DNA from: Channallabes apus
Taxonomy: Eukaryota; Chordata; Actinopteri; Siluriformes; Clariidae
Direction: 5' to 3'
Assembly (NCBI GenBank): GCA_030522415.1
Contig: CM060108.1
Coordinates: forward strand, 37,594,256 to 37,658,255
Length of the DNA stretch: 64,000 bases
Shown here: positions 26,627 to 38,155 of the stretch, piece after piece
Position numbering within the stretch: the stretch's first letter is position 1
Layout of the letters: the number at the start of each line of letters is the position of its first letter
The notes under the pieces: model-generated
Databases searched by the model: none
What the model saw: the letters and a program-made list of their open reading frames with translations, nothing else
What the model was told of the DNA's origin: nothing
Position numbers and translations under genes: made by a program

Positions 26627-29457
26627 AGTTGAGACATTTTTGTTATAATAAAATAAAGTATAAAAGAGAAGTATATACTGTATACAATAAAAAGGATACA
26701 CTGTATAAATGAACTGTATAAAGTACATGGGATTTCAATTGTTCCGCTAGAATGGTCGGCCATTGTAGGTCAATTAAACTTTGGACTATTTTTTCCAACC
26801 AGGTCAGACTTCAGGTACTGTACAGTACATTTCCTCTTGTGGTAAAACCAGATCTAGTCCCATGTCTGTGATACTTTACAATTACTAACTGAGAAGGTTT
26901 TTGAATTGCTTTCAATACTTCTTGGATTTCATTCAGGTATGATATTTGCTTGTCATTCTTGACCATGCAGAAAGCTTGTGATGTCCATACAGAATTACAC
27001 ATGTTGGACATATTGTACGCATACACAGAATCTATGCAGATGGTACTGGTTTTCCTGCAATTGTTGTAATTCTGTGATCATTGCCAATGATTTTCTTTTG
27101 TTGTCAGCTTATTATCCCAATATTCATGCAATTGGCCGTATTCCTATTGACAGTCTACAGAGCCAAAAGTTCATAGTGCAATAAGGACCTAATGTACTGT
27201 AATGTGGGTTCATGCTTGTTTATACTGTACATCAGGGGTGCCCAACCTTTTTTTTTAACCAAGATCTAATTTTTAATTTGTCAGTGTGCGAGATCTACCC
27301 AGTCCAAACAGAAAGCCAGTTGCTGTTCATAGCATATTTACATATTTATGCACAAAACAAACAGCAAGTAGCCCTAATCCATATATAATAAAACAGTCTA
27401 ATTGTAGTGACAATAAAGTTATTAACCCTAACCCTAGCTTTTCTTTTGCACCCATGTCTCCAAAAACCATTCTAATGAAAACACACAGCTGTGCCACATC
27501 CACAACATCAGTCGACTCATCAAATGGAAAAGAAAAACATTCACACTGTTCAATATCCTTCCTTAACTGCGCCTCAACATCCCTCACATCGCCGTGTAAC
27601 AGTGCCACGGGATAACTGCACGTCCTTAACGGCAGCTATGATATCACTTTTATTCTTGATGTCACCAAATAGTGTGACTGCAGCCGCGACAAATGCTTCT
27701 TTCACAACTTCGCCATCCTTGAAAGACTTCTGACACGAGAAGATGCTGTAGTTGCAGCCTTACCCTTGGTGTTTGGCCTGGAGAAAATGGACTGCTGTGC
27801 TGCTAACTGCCTCTTCACTTCATGGACCTTTCGGGTGCGTAGAGCTGATTTAGCCGGGAAATCTGAATAGTAGCTTTTGTGCATGGTTTTGAAATGGCGA
27901 CCCAAATTGCCCTTTTTTTTTTTTTTTTTGCTTCTGCCATAGTTGCCTTTTACTTTGCTGAAGTTGCAGCTCTCTCAACTTCTCTACTTAAACAGTGAGT
28001 CCCTATTAGTAACGTACTGTACCTATAGCTAAAATCCTTGCTAAATTCAGATTAGCGTACTAGCATACTGTACTACTCTCGCTATTTCTGCCATATATTT
28101 ATATGAAATAGTATGAGTAGTATGTTAGGATGCGATTTCATATTCAACCACTAATTCCGTCAGTTTTTCAGCGCAGAGCCGAACGTAATCAGTGATCTTG
28201 TAAGGGAAAATAAAGAACTGTTTTATAAAATAAGTACAGGGTTTCTTTACTCAAGAAATACTATGTCTATAACGGTTATTTTTTTATTTGAGGTTTGAGG
28301 CGTCGGATCAGTGAAGAAAGAGAAAGGACAAACCAGAAGGCAGTTTACTCTCGCGATCGACTGGAAAGCAGTCTGCGATCGACCGGTTGGGCACCCCTGC
28401 ACATGAATTGAATGCACCAGTACCTACAGTAACACAAAAACTCAGATTTTGGACTTGTTTAAACCCGCATCTTGGTTCTGTTCCTTTTGAATACATTAAA
28501 ATAAAGTATTTATTAGGAGCATTAGGAATATGCTCTCGATGTGCTGCTATGGCTCCACGGCTGAAAGGTATCCTGTTTTAATTTTGTTTGAAAATCTGTG
28601 ATCTTCTACATGTTTTACCAGCTTGTACTTTTCAGTCTTGATGGCTCCCTTTCAGTGGTAATGCTGGCCTATATAATAACCCACAATACATTCTGTTGCA
28701 TATAACAAGATAAATGCATTCATAATTATTAAACAAGGTTATTTAAATTACTATCCTCAAAGTTATCTTTTGTTTTAGTGTTCAAAATTTAATATTTTAA
28801 AAATCAAGTTAAAATGTTATCACATTTTTATTGTATATTTCATTGTATTTTCCACTGAATGATGATTTAATCTTTGTTTACCTCCATACTCATATCTCAT
28901 TCCGTGTCTTTCTCTCAGTGGATGTGACTCTGGACCCTAATACAGCTCATCCCCTTATCAACCTGTCCAATGATGGAAAACAAATGACAAACATATGCCA
29001 GCGGAAGAGTCTCCCTGATACACCACAGAGGTTTAATGTATGTCCTTTTGTTTTGGGAAAGGAGAGTTTCACCTCAGGAAGATTTTATTATGAGGTGCAG
29101 GTTAGTGGAAAAACTTGGTGGATATTAGGTGTCGCAGGAGAGAGCATTAACAGGAAGGAAGTGATTACACTGAGTCCTCAGGATGGGCTCTGGTCTGTGG
29201 GGCTGGTTAATCAGTATAGGGCTCATGCTGATCCCCATGTCCCCCTCACACTGAGAGACAAGGTGGAGAAGGTGGGGGTGTTTGTTGATTATGACGTGGG
29301 TTTAGTCTCCTTTTATGATGTGAAGTCCATCACTCATATCTATTCATTTACTAATCAATCTTTCACTGAGAAACTCTATCCAATTTTCAGTCCTTGGTAC
29401 AATATACAAAGTAAAAATTCAGCACCAATGATCATCACTCCTGTATTGAAGACTTAA
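13043..29457 (+). CDS. Butyrophilin-like gene 1 (signal, IgV, IgC, TM, mini-exons, B30.2)
   Basis: Type I membrane protein of the butyrophilin/MOG family. Exons: 13043-13094 (signal peptide [17 protein letters not shown]), 17357-17707 (IgV), 23445-23723 (IgC), 24016-24117 (membrane segment), 24604-24630, 25495-25521, 26323-26361, 26457-26483 (mini-exons, mostly 9 charged residues) and 28919-29457 (B30.2/SPRY, stop TAA). All introns are phase 1 and the exons total 1,443 nt, so 480 residues. The IgV has LPCF, VEWFR, AYRGRTS and DEGLFKC, with Phe in place of the usual Tyr before the second Cys. The IgC has LVCESRGW and RFYCRL. The B30.2 has [24 protein letters not shown] and [13 protein letters not shown]. 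An N-glycosylation site lies in GNISL. The family modulates T cells in mammals; the fish role is unknown. The 39-bp mini-exon is the least certain border. Confidence 0.87.
13660..14470 (+). pseudogene. Heavily decayed Tc1-like transposase copy in intron 1
   Basis: Phrases such as ATTTTGCTGGGAAACCCTGG, GAGGATAATGTGCCCTG, GATTTCAATCCAATGGATC and GGTGCCAGATACCACA follow in the order of a fish Tc1 transposase. The translated remnants [14 protein letters not shown] and LDFNPMDHL resemble the QQDN..HT and DLNPIE catalytic regions. Stops and indels throughout. Confidence 0.6.
14755..14900 (+). promoter_or_regulatory. Orphan promoter copy with ISRE-like motif in intron 1
   Basis: The stretch aligns by eye with 42005-42150, upstream of gene 2: AGCAGACTGCAG, GGTGGGGCTTCAGCAAT against GGTGAGGCTGCAGCAAT, then AGTTTCACATTT (14862-14873) where gene 2 has AGTTTCACTTTC, then AAGTAA in both. 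No signal-peptide exon follows it before a transposon at 14945. It may be a leftover of a duplicated gene start or an alternative promoter of gene 1. Confidence 0.5.
15137..15373 (+). mobile_element. tRNA-derived SINE with GGGCATCCGGCG-type body
   Basis: A-box-like TGGCTCAGTGGTAGGTG and B-box-like GGGTTCGATTCC are followed by GGAAGGGCATCCGGCGTAAA and ATTCCGCTGTGGCGACCCC, a body shared with the zebrafish DANA type and with other fish SINEs. It is nested in the hAT-type element and looks full length. Confidence 0.82.
15470..15725. repeat. Tandem repeat, about 2.5 units of 100-115 bp
   Basis: CATGTGACTCCCATAGACACTA or a close variant recurs three times (near 15485, 15590 and 15697), and GTACACAGGAAACAGAATTG twice (near 15514 and 15627). 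Units differ in length by about 10 bp. Confidence 0.8.
18074..22995 (-). mobile_element. L2-type LINE with ORF1 esterase, dead, in the IgV-IgC intron
   Basis: Read on the minus strand, 22989-22633 is an SGNH esterase-like ORF1 end ([26 protein letters not shown]). 22536-21991 is an AP endonuclease part ([26 protein letters not shown]). 21859-21545 is reverse transcriptase ([23 protein letters not shown]), and 21520-20948 is its C-terminal part. The 3' UTR runs to short TTGAA repeats at 18074-18092. An esterase in ORF1 is known from the fish L2 group. The YADD active site has a stop in place of Tyr near 21545, sequence is missing between endonuclease and RT, and a 1.7-kb insertion splits the 3' UTR. 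Confidence 0.85.
19205..20905. mobile_element. 1.7-kb insertion of LTR-like character inside the L2
   Basis: L2 sequence breaks off after AAGTAGGCGTGG (about 19200) and resumes at GCAGTTCGCTCAGATACTG (about 20907). The insert ends with features of a retroviral-type LTR: a TATATAAA box at 20702, AATAAA at 20818 and a terminal CACAACA. Its left end TGTGGAAAAA also fits a TG...CA element. I see no coding region and no clear target duplication. It may be one long solo LTR or an LTR plus unrelated DNA. Confidence 0.5.
23155..23342 (+). mobile_element. tRNA-derived SINE, full-length copy
   Basis: The A box TAGCTCAGTGGTTAAGG and B box GGTTCAAACCCC are about 40 nt apart, followed by GTTGCCACTGTTGGACCC and AAGTCGCTCTGGATAAGAG. 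It lies about 100 bp before the IgC exon of butyrophilin-like gene 1 and is the least truncated member of the three-copy family here. Confidence 0.88.
25013..25168 (+). repeat. SINE 3' fragment with (GAAT)n tail
   Basis: GCGATGGATTGGCACCCTG, CTCCTGGGATAGGCTCCAG and a GAAT-repeat tail match the last half of the element at 40880-41215. Intronic, 5'-truncated. Confidence 0.8.
26553..26625. repeat. (TG)n microsatellite
   Basis: Long TG array about 70 bp after the last mini-exon of butyrophilin-like gene 1. Confidence 0.95.
27233..28399 (-). mobile_element. Decayed hAT element with transposase remnants, in the last intron of gene 1
   Basis: The termini CAGGGGTGCCCAACC (27233) and its exact inverse (ending 28399) form a 15-bp inverted repeat. 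On the minus strand 27905-27702 reads [20 protein letters not shown], and 27608-27400 reads [19 protein letters not shown], resembling the zinc-finger side and the catalytic D-region of ZBED/GTF2IRD2-like hAT transposases. Stops and deletions remove most of the enzyme. No convincing 8-bp target duplication is left. It lies between the last mini-exon and the B30.2 exon. Confidence 0.8.
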
Positions 29458-29766
29458 TGAATGTTCACCACATACATGTAATTATCTATTAAGTGGTTAG
29501 AATGAAAACATATATTAAAGTATTTCTGCTTAATTCTAGAAATTATGATTTTTTAATCCTACAGGACATTGTAGATGACATTGATTAGTGCAAGAACCAG
29601 GATTAACCAACCATAAATATACATTTAATTTTTATTTCAATGGCCAGATAGCTATACAGTGAAATTAAAACCATTCCCTTTGCTTTCATAAATATTATTT
29701 TGGACATTTGCCTGTAATGGAAAAATCATATTTTAATTATGTATTAATTCTGATCCTTGAAGTAAG

Positions 29767-30122
29767 TGTGTCACGTAGACGTTAGAAGTTTGAACTTGGT
29801 TGTCGAAGCTTAGAGACAAGGCCGAGAACAGAATAGAAACAACCTGATTGTAGTTGTCCCTGAATAAATGATAAGGTATGGACATCTGGTCTGGGGCAGA
29901 TAAAGAGTCATGAGTTTGAATGCAGGAACTTCACGTACGGGGCGTTGATTATGTTAACAGAGATGTTTGTGTATGAAAGAGATCACCTTTCTCTATGCTG
30001 CAACTGTTTGCTGTATGAGACTGGTCCTTCTGCAGAAGTTTAAAATAAAACCTTTGTTACTTTGCTCTTACCCAGTGTATGGATTACTTGTCTTAATAAT
30101 ATTGGTTTCAGAATTTCCACCA
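29767..30122 (+). mobile_element. Possible solo LTR downstream of gene 1
   Basis: A TG...CA segment with an AATAAA signal at 30047 and a pyrimidine-rich R/U5-like stretch, ending CCACCACA. It has no coding sequence and no clear target duplication. It could instead be ordinary 3' UTR of butyrophilin-like gene 1, which stops at 29457. Confidence 0.35.
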
Positions 30123-30509
30123 CATGCCACACTTAAATGAAAATAAAAATATCATTATGCTCAATTAGACGTTAAGAAAGTAACCTATCCATTCAGACTG
30201 AATGCACATTGTGGCTGAACGTAGTCCAGACTATACACTGAAGAATAAAAATATAATAATGAAAATATGTACACTAAAGTATATGAAAAACAATTATATA
30301 TAAATGTATTTGTACCTTTAACCACATTACACTTTGCATTGTTCTGATTTATATTCTTGTTAATGCTGATATTCCTGTCATGTGAATAAAACTTCTTGTC
30401 TATTCAACAGTTGATTTATTCTTATAAGTCTATTAATATGTGGTATAAAAATATCAAAATATAACAATAGCTTCTTGGTTTGTAACAATTTCTGTACAAA
30501 TGAACATGT

Positions 30510-30602
30510 TCCACACACCCAGCCCAGGGGCAAGGCTCAGACCCCCAATCCTGGAGGTGTAATGCAACCATGATTATTAACCACTATGCCGTCAGGCCCG
30601 CT
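30510..30602 (-). repeat. Worn SINE head fragment
   Basis: In reverse it reads GGCCTGACGGCATAGTGGTTA and then CTGGGCTGGGTGTGTGG, a tRNA-like head. Nothing recognisable follows. Confidence 0.45.
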
Positions 30603-31473
30603 GAAAATTAACACAATAAAATGGGCAGTTGATTTGATCAGATACACTTGCAGTTTACTAAGCATGCTGGAGAAAATGACAGAGTTCTCCTGGTAACTTT
30701 GTTACACTAGTTCCTTTCTATTCTTCTGAAAAACTCAGGAAGAAACTTTGTCTCTTTAACCAGGACAATAAGGACATTGCTCTACATTAACACATGAGTG
30801 TGCCCTTCATTCTCTGCCTCTACCAGTAATTATAATCTTTTCTGCTATTTCCTGTGAATCTTGTTTGATTTTAGTTACTATAGTGTTCCTCTAACCAATG
30901 TTAGACCTAATTTATGTATGAGACAATGTGTGACAAATATGGAATCATTGCATCTCCTATTGAGATAAGTATAAATTTGTCACACAATACAGTACACTAT
31001 GACTTGCATTCACTGTCTGCTCCAGGCAAACATATTTTGATAACAAATGATAAGCTAAAGGATGAATGAACAGGTTCAGCCCAATTTCTGTAAATATACA
31101 GTGGTGTGAAAACCTATTTGCCCCCTTCCTGATTTCTTATTCTTTTGCATGTTTGTCACACTTAAATGTTTCTGCTCATCAAAAACCGTTAACTATTAGT
31201 CAAAGATAACATAATTGAACACAAAATGCAGTTTTTAAATGAAGGTTTACGTTATTAAGGGAGAAAAAAAACTCCAAATCTACATGGCCCTGTGTGAAAA
31301 AGTGATTGCCTCCCTAAAAAAATAACTTAACTGTGGTTTATCACACCTGAGTTCAATTTCTGTAGTCACCCCAGGCCTGATTACTGCCACACCTGTTTCA
31401 ATCAAGAAATCACTTAAATAGGAGCTACCTGACACAGAGAAGTAGACCAAAAGCACCTCAAAAGCTAGACATC

Positions 31474-32258
31474 ATGCCAAGATCCAAAGAAATTCGGGAA
31501 CAAATGAGAACAAAAGTAATTGAGATCTATCAGTCTGGTAAAGGTTATAAAGCCATTTCTAAAGCTTTGGGACTCCAGCGAACCACAGTGAGAGCCATTA
31601 TCCACAAATGGCAAAAACATGGAACAGTGGTGAACCTTCCCAGGAGTGGCCGGCCGACGAAAATTACCCCAAGAGCGCAGAGACAACTCATCCGAGAGGC
31701 CACAAAAGACCCCAGGACAACATCTAAAGAACTGCAGGCCTCACTTGCCTCAATTAAGGTCAGTGTTCACGACTCCACCATAAGAAAGAGACTGGGCAAA
31801 AACGGCCTGCATGGCAGATTTCCAAGGCGCAAACCACTTTTAAGCAAAAAGAACATTAAGGCTCGTCTCAATTTTGCTAAAAAAAACATCTCAATGATTG
31901 CCAAGACTTTTGGGGAAATACCTTGTGGACCGACGAGACAAAAGTTGAACTTTTTGGAAGGTGCGCGTCCCATTACATCTGGCGTAAAAGTAACACAGCA
32001 TGTCAGAAAAAGAAAATCATACCAACAATAAAATATGGTGGTGGTAGTGTGATGGTCTGGGGTTGTTTTGCTGCTTCAGGACCTGGAAGGCTTGCTGTCA
32101 TAGATGGAACCATGAATTCTACTGTCTACCAAAAAATCCTGAAGGAGAATGTCCGGCCATCTGTTCGTCAACTCAAGCTGAAGCAATCTTGGGTGCCGCA
32201 GCAGGACAATGACCCAAAACACACCAGCAAATCCACCTCTGAATGGCTGAAGAAATGA
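31474..32258 (+). pseudogene. Tc1-like transposase, N-terminal and central part, frameshifted
   Basis: It starts MPRSKEIREQMRTKVIEI and has paired helix-turn-helix DNA-binding domains (GYKAISKALGLQRTTVRAI, then HDSTIRKRLGKNGLHGR) and a GRPTKITPRA linker. Relative to the copy at 62081-63101 the frame shifts near 31880-31925, so the first catalytic region (WTDETKVELFG) is only readable in another frame (from 31923). The second Asp sits in QQDNDPKHTS. Translation ends at the edge of the 7-kb insertion; the C-terminus is at 39271-39456. Confidence 0.85.
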
Positions 32259-32984
32259 TGACTTGAGTGGCCTAGTCAAAGTCCTGACCTGAACCCAGAT
32301 AGCAAGGTGACATTGATTCAATGTTGAAATTTCATCAGAATCATCATTTTGGTTGAGGTTGATTTTTCAATGCTAAATAATGTTGAATCAATGTTGATAA
32401 TTCAATGCTTTTCAGTGTTGAAAAGACAAACATTGAATCAATGTTGATTTTTGGTTGTGGAACCCATTCCATTCAACAATGTAAGGCAAATTAAATTAAC
32501 TAAGTGCATTTCTATAAAAATGTGTATGCATGTGTGTATGTGTTTAAAACAGGTTAAAAAATTGACTACAAGAGATTTGCCATGGTGCTTAAAATAATAA
32601 TAATAATAATAATAATAATTATATATATATATATAGTTATTGAGGAAAAAAAATAATTTGACGGTAAGTTTTGTGTATTTACCTTGCTGTCTAGTTTACT
32701 CACTTGAGAGCTTAATTCCTGTTTGCCGTTCAAAAGTACTCAATTTTCGGCTCGCATTTAACATCGGAGGGTGTTTTTACACTGTCGCCACGTCATTATA
32801 ATACACTCTACAGGCATGAGAATTCAATATGTTGTAGTCTGGAAGTTCCTGCCACTCACGGTGAAAGAATTTTGGCGATGCGACCTACAGTATTCTGTTG
32901 GGAAGCATTTGTTTGAGACCTTAGTTCCTGTTTCCCGTTGTCTGTGTCTGACCCAGAGCAGTGTGCGTGCCCCACATGGAAAGA

Positions 32985-33420
32985 ACCTATATGAGGATAT
33001 ATGCGCATATATGAAACCTATATGCAGTATATATGCGCATATAACCGCACCTATATGGGGCCAGGGGTAGCTCAGTGGTTAAGGCATTGGACTAAGGTTC
33101 AAACCCCACAACCACCAAGTTGCCACTGTTGGGCCCTTGAGCAAGGCCCTTAACCCTCAACTGCTCAGATGTATAATGAGATAAAAATGTAAGTCGCTCT
33201 GGATAAGAGCGTCTGCCAAATGCCTAAATGTAAATGTAAATATGAGGATATATGCGCATATATGAAACCTATATGCAGTATATATGCACATATATGATAA
33301 TATATATGCTGCATATATGCGTATATATGCTGCATATATGCGTATATATGCCACATGTAGGCAACATTGAGGTGCATATATGTGCATATACAGGCCATAT
33401 AGGTCTCCTGTATTGCTTCT
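32985..33420. repeat. Palindromic AT-rich satellite of ATATATGCGCATAT type
   Basis: Units such as GGATATATGCGCATATATGA and CTATATGCAGTATATATGC recur at 32990-33050 and 33241-33420, with an extra piece at 33615-33645. A 20-nt unit (CATATATGCGTATATATGCTG-like) is tandem near 33310-33350. The SINE at 33061-33240 divides the array. Confidence 0.8.
33061..33240 (+). mobile_element. tRNA-derived SINE inside the satellite
   Basis: Starts CCAGGGGTAGCTCAGTGG, has the B box GGTTCAAACCCC and ends in AAATGTAAATGTAAAT. It lacks about 15 nt between the boxes compared with the copy at 23155. Youngest layer in this part of the nest. Confidence 0.88.
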
Positions 33421-33995
33421 TTATATCCACATATAAGCCCTACTGTATATGTACATACAAGATATGTCTCCTATGGCAGGATCTGGTCATTTTAGCTCAT
33501 ATCTCACTTTGGCAACTGTCATACATGATGCCTAGCTCATATTTTCTATTATCAAGGCAATAACTAAGAACTAACAAAAAAAATGCAAAAAACTAATCCT
33601 AATTGGCCACATACAGTATATGAGGATATATGCACATATATGAAACCTCAGTCTCCGTGAAAATCTTTTTGAAACACGTCACTATAATTAACTGAAATGA
33701 GAAATATATCTATATAAAGCTTAAAGTGTCTACTTTTAAATGATGCAAGGCACATTGAAAACAAATATTCTCAGTTTATGTAATCCGTATGAAACCAAGG
33801 AGAGGCACAGAATTTCTGTCACACTTGTATGCTAATGACCCGAGGCAGGACACGCCCACGCGCCAATCACACGGAAATCAGTCCGGGTAATTTACATACT
33901 AGACCACGCCCCCGGACACCGGCATGAAAAAACGAACACAGAGAGACAGGTTTGAAAATACTCCGATTCAGTGAGTTTTCAGCACGTTTTGGAAG

Positions 33996-35215
33996 ATGGC
34001 ACGCGCTTACACATCCGAGGAAACTCTTCAGAATGTTCTGGAAAGTTTACATTTACCTCAGAAGAAGACTGTGTGACTCCGACGACGAACGGGAGCATTT
34101 TGAACAGAGAATAGACCCATGCTACACTGGGTAAGTTATTAAGTCTTATATAACTCTTATTCTGATAATATTAAACTAATATTAGTAAATATTTTCCTCA
34201 CTACAGCTAGCTCTTGTCAGCTTGTGTGACACATTGGCTTTCAATGCCATTTATATAGTTTAGGTAAATCATGCTAGCATGCTGCCTCATGTAGCACAAA
34301 CATGATATTTCCCGGTGGCTAAGCTAATGCCTTATGGAGTTTACAGATGTTTATATTCACCTTGTTTTTGATAGCTTTAGATTATGGTTGCTAATGTGTA
34401 TTTGGCTCCATTTTGGTTAGCTTATAACACTGCTATCAGTAATGTTATTTAGCACAAACAAGCAAGTTGCATGTGGCTAAAATACTGCCTTATGTAGCTA
34501 AGTGATGCTTATGAATATTTCTTTGGTGTAAATGTATATAATCCCTTTTGTTTAGCGTGTATTTAGAAATACCTGATAAGATGTAATTGTTTAGAATGTG
34601 TTCAATATGTGTGTAATGTCCAGTGGATGGTGTTTTTTAAAACTCAAATTGAATTATGGCAGCAGTGTGTAGTATTATCTATCACCATCATTGATGCTGT
34701 CATGTGACCTACAGAAGAGAGTTGTATATTTTTCATGTTGAAGTATGGATACATTTTTGGTCATCTCTGTACTGTATATATTGTGCATCCATATTAATTG
34801 CACATCCATTTACTCTGAACAGTATAGGCTAACATTTTTTTATTTATTTGTTTTTAGGAATGTGTCTGCATCACCCTTGCCTTCACCAGCCCCTCACATC
34901 AGGACACGCAAGCTCCGTTCAGATGGACCTCTTGTATTTGTGAAGTGGATGGACACACGAGAAGTATCTACCTGTTCTACCATCCATTCTGCTTTACAGT
35001 AGACGCGGTGAAGATGAGGGTGAAATTACAAGGTACATGGACTACAAAGACATTTCCATGTCCTGTGACTGCGTACAACCAGCACATGGGGAGTTGATCA
35101 CTCTGATCAGCTATTACAATACTATACTACACAGCACAAAACAATGAAGTCGTACAGAAATATTTCTCTACACTGCTTGGACATTGCTCCCACCAATGCT
35201 TACCCTGCATGTATG
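33996..35215 (+). pseudogene. piggyBac-like transposase remnant in two pieces
   Basis: 33996-34130 starts MARAYTSEETLQNVLES, and acidic SDDEREHFEQRIDP is readable in another frame, ending at a GTAAGT donor-like site (34131). After an AT-rich gap and an AG acceptor-like site, 34859-35215 reads PLVFVKWMDTREVSTCSTIH, then stops, then GVDHSDQLLQYY and LDIAPTNAYPA. These match the order KW.D.R.V..LST.H, GVD..DQ and LDIA.TNAY of PGBD4-like proteins. The catalytic core between them is missing or not readable. Confidence 0.6.
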
Positions 35216-35480
35216 TTTTGTACAGGTTTTTTTTTTTTTATCTTGCACTGTTTTACTCTGAATGTCCGTCTTTTTTCAGTTTTTATTTTGTACTGTTCCT
35301 GTTGCAGTTTTACCCTGCATGTAAACAAATGTCCAGAATGTCCAGATTATCATTAATCTGCATTTATACATAAAATCCTATTAACTATTGGGAAGCTAAA
35401 CATAAGAATCAGTATGAAACATGAAAAGTTTCTAAAAGTTGCCAATAAATTAATATTGTGATGTGAAATAATTTTTCAGA

Positions 35481-35640
35481 TTGAAGTTATAAAGGGCTCT
35501 GGGGTGTTTTGCCAGGCAGAAGTGTGGAGAGCAGCCCGCCTTGCCACCTCTGCTACTGCCATGGTACGGAATCTGCTGCTGGGCACCTTCGACTTGGAGA
35601 CTTGACCAAATTAAAAAGGTAGCCATTATTGGTGAGTAAA
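35481..35640 (+). pseudogene. BEN-domain-like coding remnant
   Basis: After a TTTTTCAG acceptor-like site, a frame reads GSGVFCQAEVWRAARLATSA and then VRNLLLGTFDLET before a stop. The hydrophobic pattern and the RNLLLG.FDLE phrase resemble the C-terminal part of BEN domains (a DNA-binding fold). A frame change after FDLET would continue as LTKLKR. The assignment is by eye only. Confidence 0.4.
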
Positions 35641-37106
35641 TGCATAATGCGTTGAGAAGGGAAAACAAAACATTTAAGACTTTATAAGTTCACAACTTTA
35701 ACCATAACCTACTTGTATCAATGTTTATTAGCCATCAATGGAGACTGCATAAGGTAGAGCACCCATTATTGTTACTGTATCTGCTTGCGACCTATAATAC
35801 TAATTCATCACTTGCTCACTTCTTAATCCTACCTTTCCTCTTCTAAAGCCACATTATATTGCGCTGTAAGGTGTGTAGTCCTCTATTTTGTAGAACATAT
35901 AGTGTTGCAAATAACCTCGTGGCACTAATTGTTGTTGTCTGAAGTTTTAATAAATAATCATAATGCTGTCAAAAATAATGTCATAAATAGATTTTCTTTA
36001 TCAATTAACTTCTATTAATTAAATAAAATTTTTAATGTAAATTTTTAAAGTTTAATGGAATGGCTGTGTGAAAGATGCTGAAGCTGACGTGCCAATGGTC
36101 TTTTATATTAATGTTGTTCGGAAGCCTGTGTAATGATGTAGTTTCGACATCTATCGACTGAACAGCGTTTTTTCGACTTGTTTTCATGTTATTGTTGTTC
36201 AGCAATGGCATGGACGTGATGTTTTGGCAAAAGAAGGGTGGGATGGTGGTTGATGGTGACTGAAAGCGGTGACTGAGTAGATTGGACGTCACAGCAGCTC
36301 GTGAAAAGGCAGAGCTACTTTATGCAAGCTGTGTGCATTCTACTGTGGATTGACTGTTTTGAAACTTATATGGTAGTTACATAGCCCCTAGACCTCAGTT
36401 ACCATGAAAAAAGCCATGAAATTTCAGTTTTGACCATATGGGATCTTAAACAAGGACGTCATCTTTTTTTAATTATTGTTTGTTCGGGGAGGAATTATAG
36501 ACCACAATGTCAGCATGATCTTGCGTTGTTTCCTTATCACTTCTTGTGTGCATTTGGTTGTAGCTTGCACACCAGACAGAGTTGTTGGCGATTCATCCTA
36601 TTGTAAAGTCATGCAGTGTGTAATCTCCTGTCGCCAATTCATTGTGCAGTGTGAACACAGCAGCAACTAAATGCTACCACAGATAGTACAGTGTGAAAAC
36701 AATGGTGATCCGATGACTTTGAAAATCATGCAGTGTGAGTTTGAGGAGAAGGTAAAAAGCAATACAAAACAAATAATGTACAGTTTATGTTGTCATTACT
36801 TTGCTCTCAAACTAAATGCAATGTAATAATAGGCGTTATTTAATAATAGCATTAACAGTGCAGCATGCATCTAACTCTGGGTAAAAAGCTTATAATAAAA
36901 TCACCAAAATAAGTGTTCACGTTAAGAATAAATATGCAAACAGTACGGTATCTGAGCGTACGGATTGGAAATTTGTGCATACAGTTTGTTAATCCGTGGC
37001 CACGATTTGTTAAACTGAGGGAACAAGTTTAAGTATTTGTGAGTGCGGGGGACAAATTGCAAAACCGTCGCCACGGATTGATTTTTATTTATTTATTTGG
37101 TCCTAC

Positions 37107-37139
<33 letters not shown>

Positions 37140-37237
37140 ACATAACAGACTACATTGTTACATTAAGTATATTTGTTTTCATAGCATTGAATATGTACAT
37201 TGTAGGACAACATTTGCAGATTGTGAAATAACACATA

Positions 37238-38155
37238 CAGGTCCTTCTCAAAAAATTAGCATATTGTGATAAAGTTCATTATTTTCTGTAATGTACTGAT
37301 AAACATTAGACTTTCATATATTTTAGATTCATTACACACAACTGAAGTAGTTCAAGCCTTTTATTGTTTTAATATTGATGATTGTGGCCACCGTGTACAG
37401 GCGTGTGCAGGAAATGGGCTACAGTTCGCAAATTTTGCATGTCATTCGGAAATCAAGGTGCCAGAGTCTGGAGGAAGACTGGGGAGAGGGAAATGCCAAA
37501 ATGCCTGAAGTCCAGTGTCAAGTACCCACAGTCAGTGATGGTCTGGGGTGCCATGTCAGCTGCTGGGGTTGGTCCACTGTGTTTTATCAAGGGCAGGGTC
37601 AATGCAGCTAGCTATCAGGAGATTTTGGAGCACTTCATGCTTCCATCTGCTGAAAAGCTTTATGGAGATGAAGATTTCATTTTTCAGCACGACCTGGCAC
37701 CTGCTCACAGTGCCAAAACCACTGGTAAATGGTTTACTGACCATGGTATTACTGTGCTCAATTGGCCTGCCAACTCTCCTGACCTGAACCCCATAGAGAA
37801 TCTGTGGGATATTGTGAAGAGAAGGTTGAGAGACACAAGACACAAGTACCTGCAAAAGGATTCCCGACCAAGTATTGAGTGCAGAACTGAACATAATTAT
37901 ATGAAGGTTGACTATTTTTGTATTAAAAACACTTTTCTTTTATTGGTCGGATGAAATATGCAAATTTTTTGAGATAGGGATTTTGGGTTTTCATGAGCTG
38001 TATGCCACAATCATCAACATTAAAACAATAAAAGGCTTGAACTACTTCAGTTGTGTGTAATGAATCTAAAATATATGAAAGTCTAATGTTTATCAGTACA
38101 TTACAGAAAATAATGAACTTTATCACAATATGCTAATTTTTTTGAGAAGGACCTG
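37238..38155 (+). mobile_element. Internally deleted Tc1-like element with long inverted repeats
   Basis: TA on both sides; the termini CAGGTCCTTCTCAAAAAATT and the inverse mirror each other for over 130 bp. The central part encodes a C-terminal DD34E transposase fragment: FIFQHDLAPAHSAKTT, and 34 residues after the Asp, DLNPIENLWD (about 37640-37830). The N-terminal half and first Asp region are lost, apart from a short piece (RRVQEMGYSSQILHVIRKS). Confidence 0.9.

Noticed and set aside
26504..26763. Minus-strand ORFs with poly-Thr-His
   Set aside because: They are translations of the TG microsatellite. The same holds for ORFs at 5868, 6026, 10812, 11961, 43428 and 46077.
26803..26814. 12-bp extra mini-exon of gene 1 (CCAG before, GTACTG after)
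   Set aside because: It has no counterpart in gene 2 and would not be needed for the frame; too short to support by eye.
33157..33563. ORFs rich in Tyr, Ile and Ala
   Set aside because: They come from the palindromic satellite and have no codon-usage or domain support.
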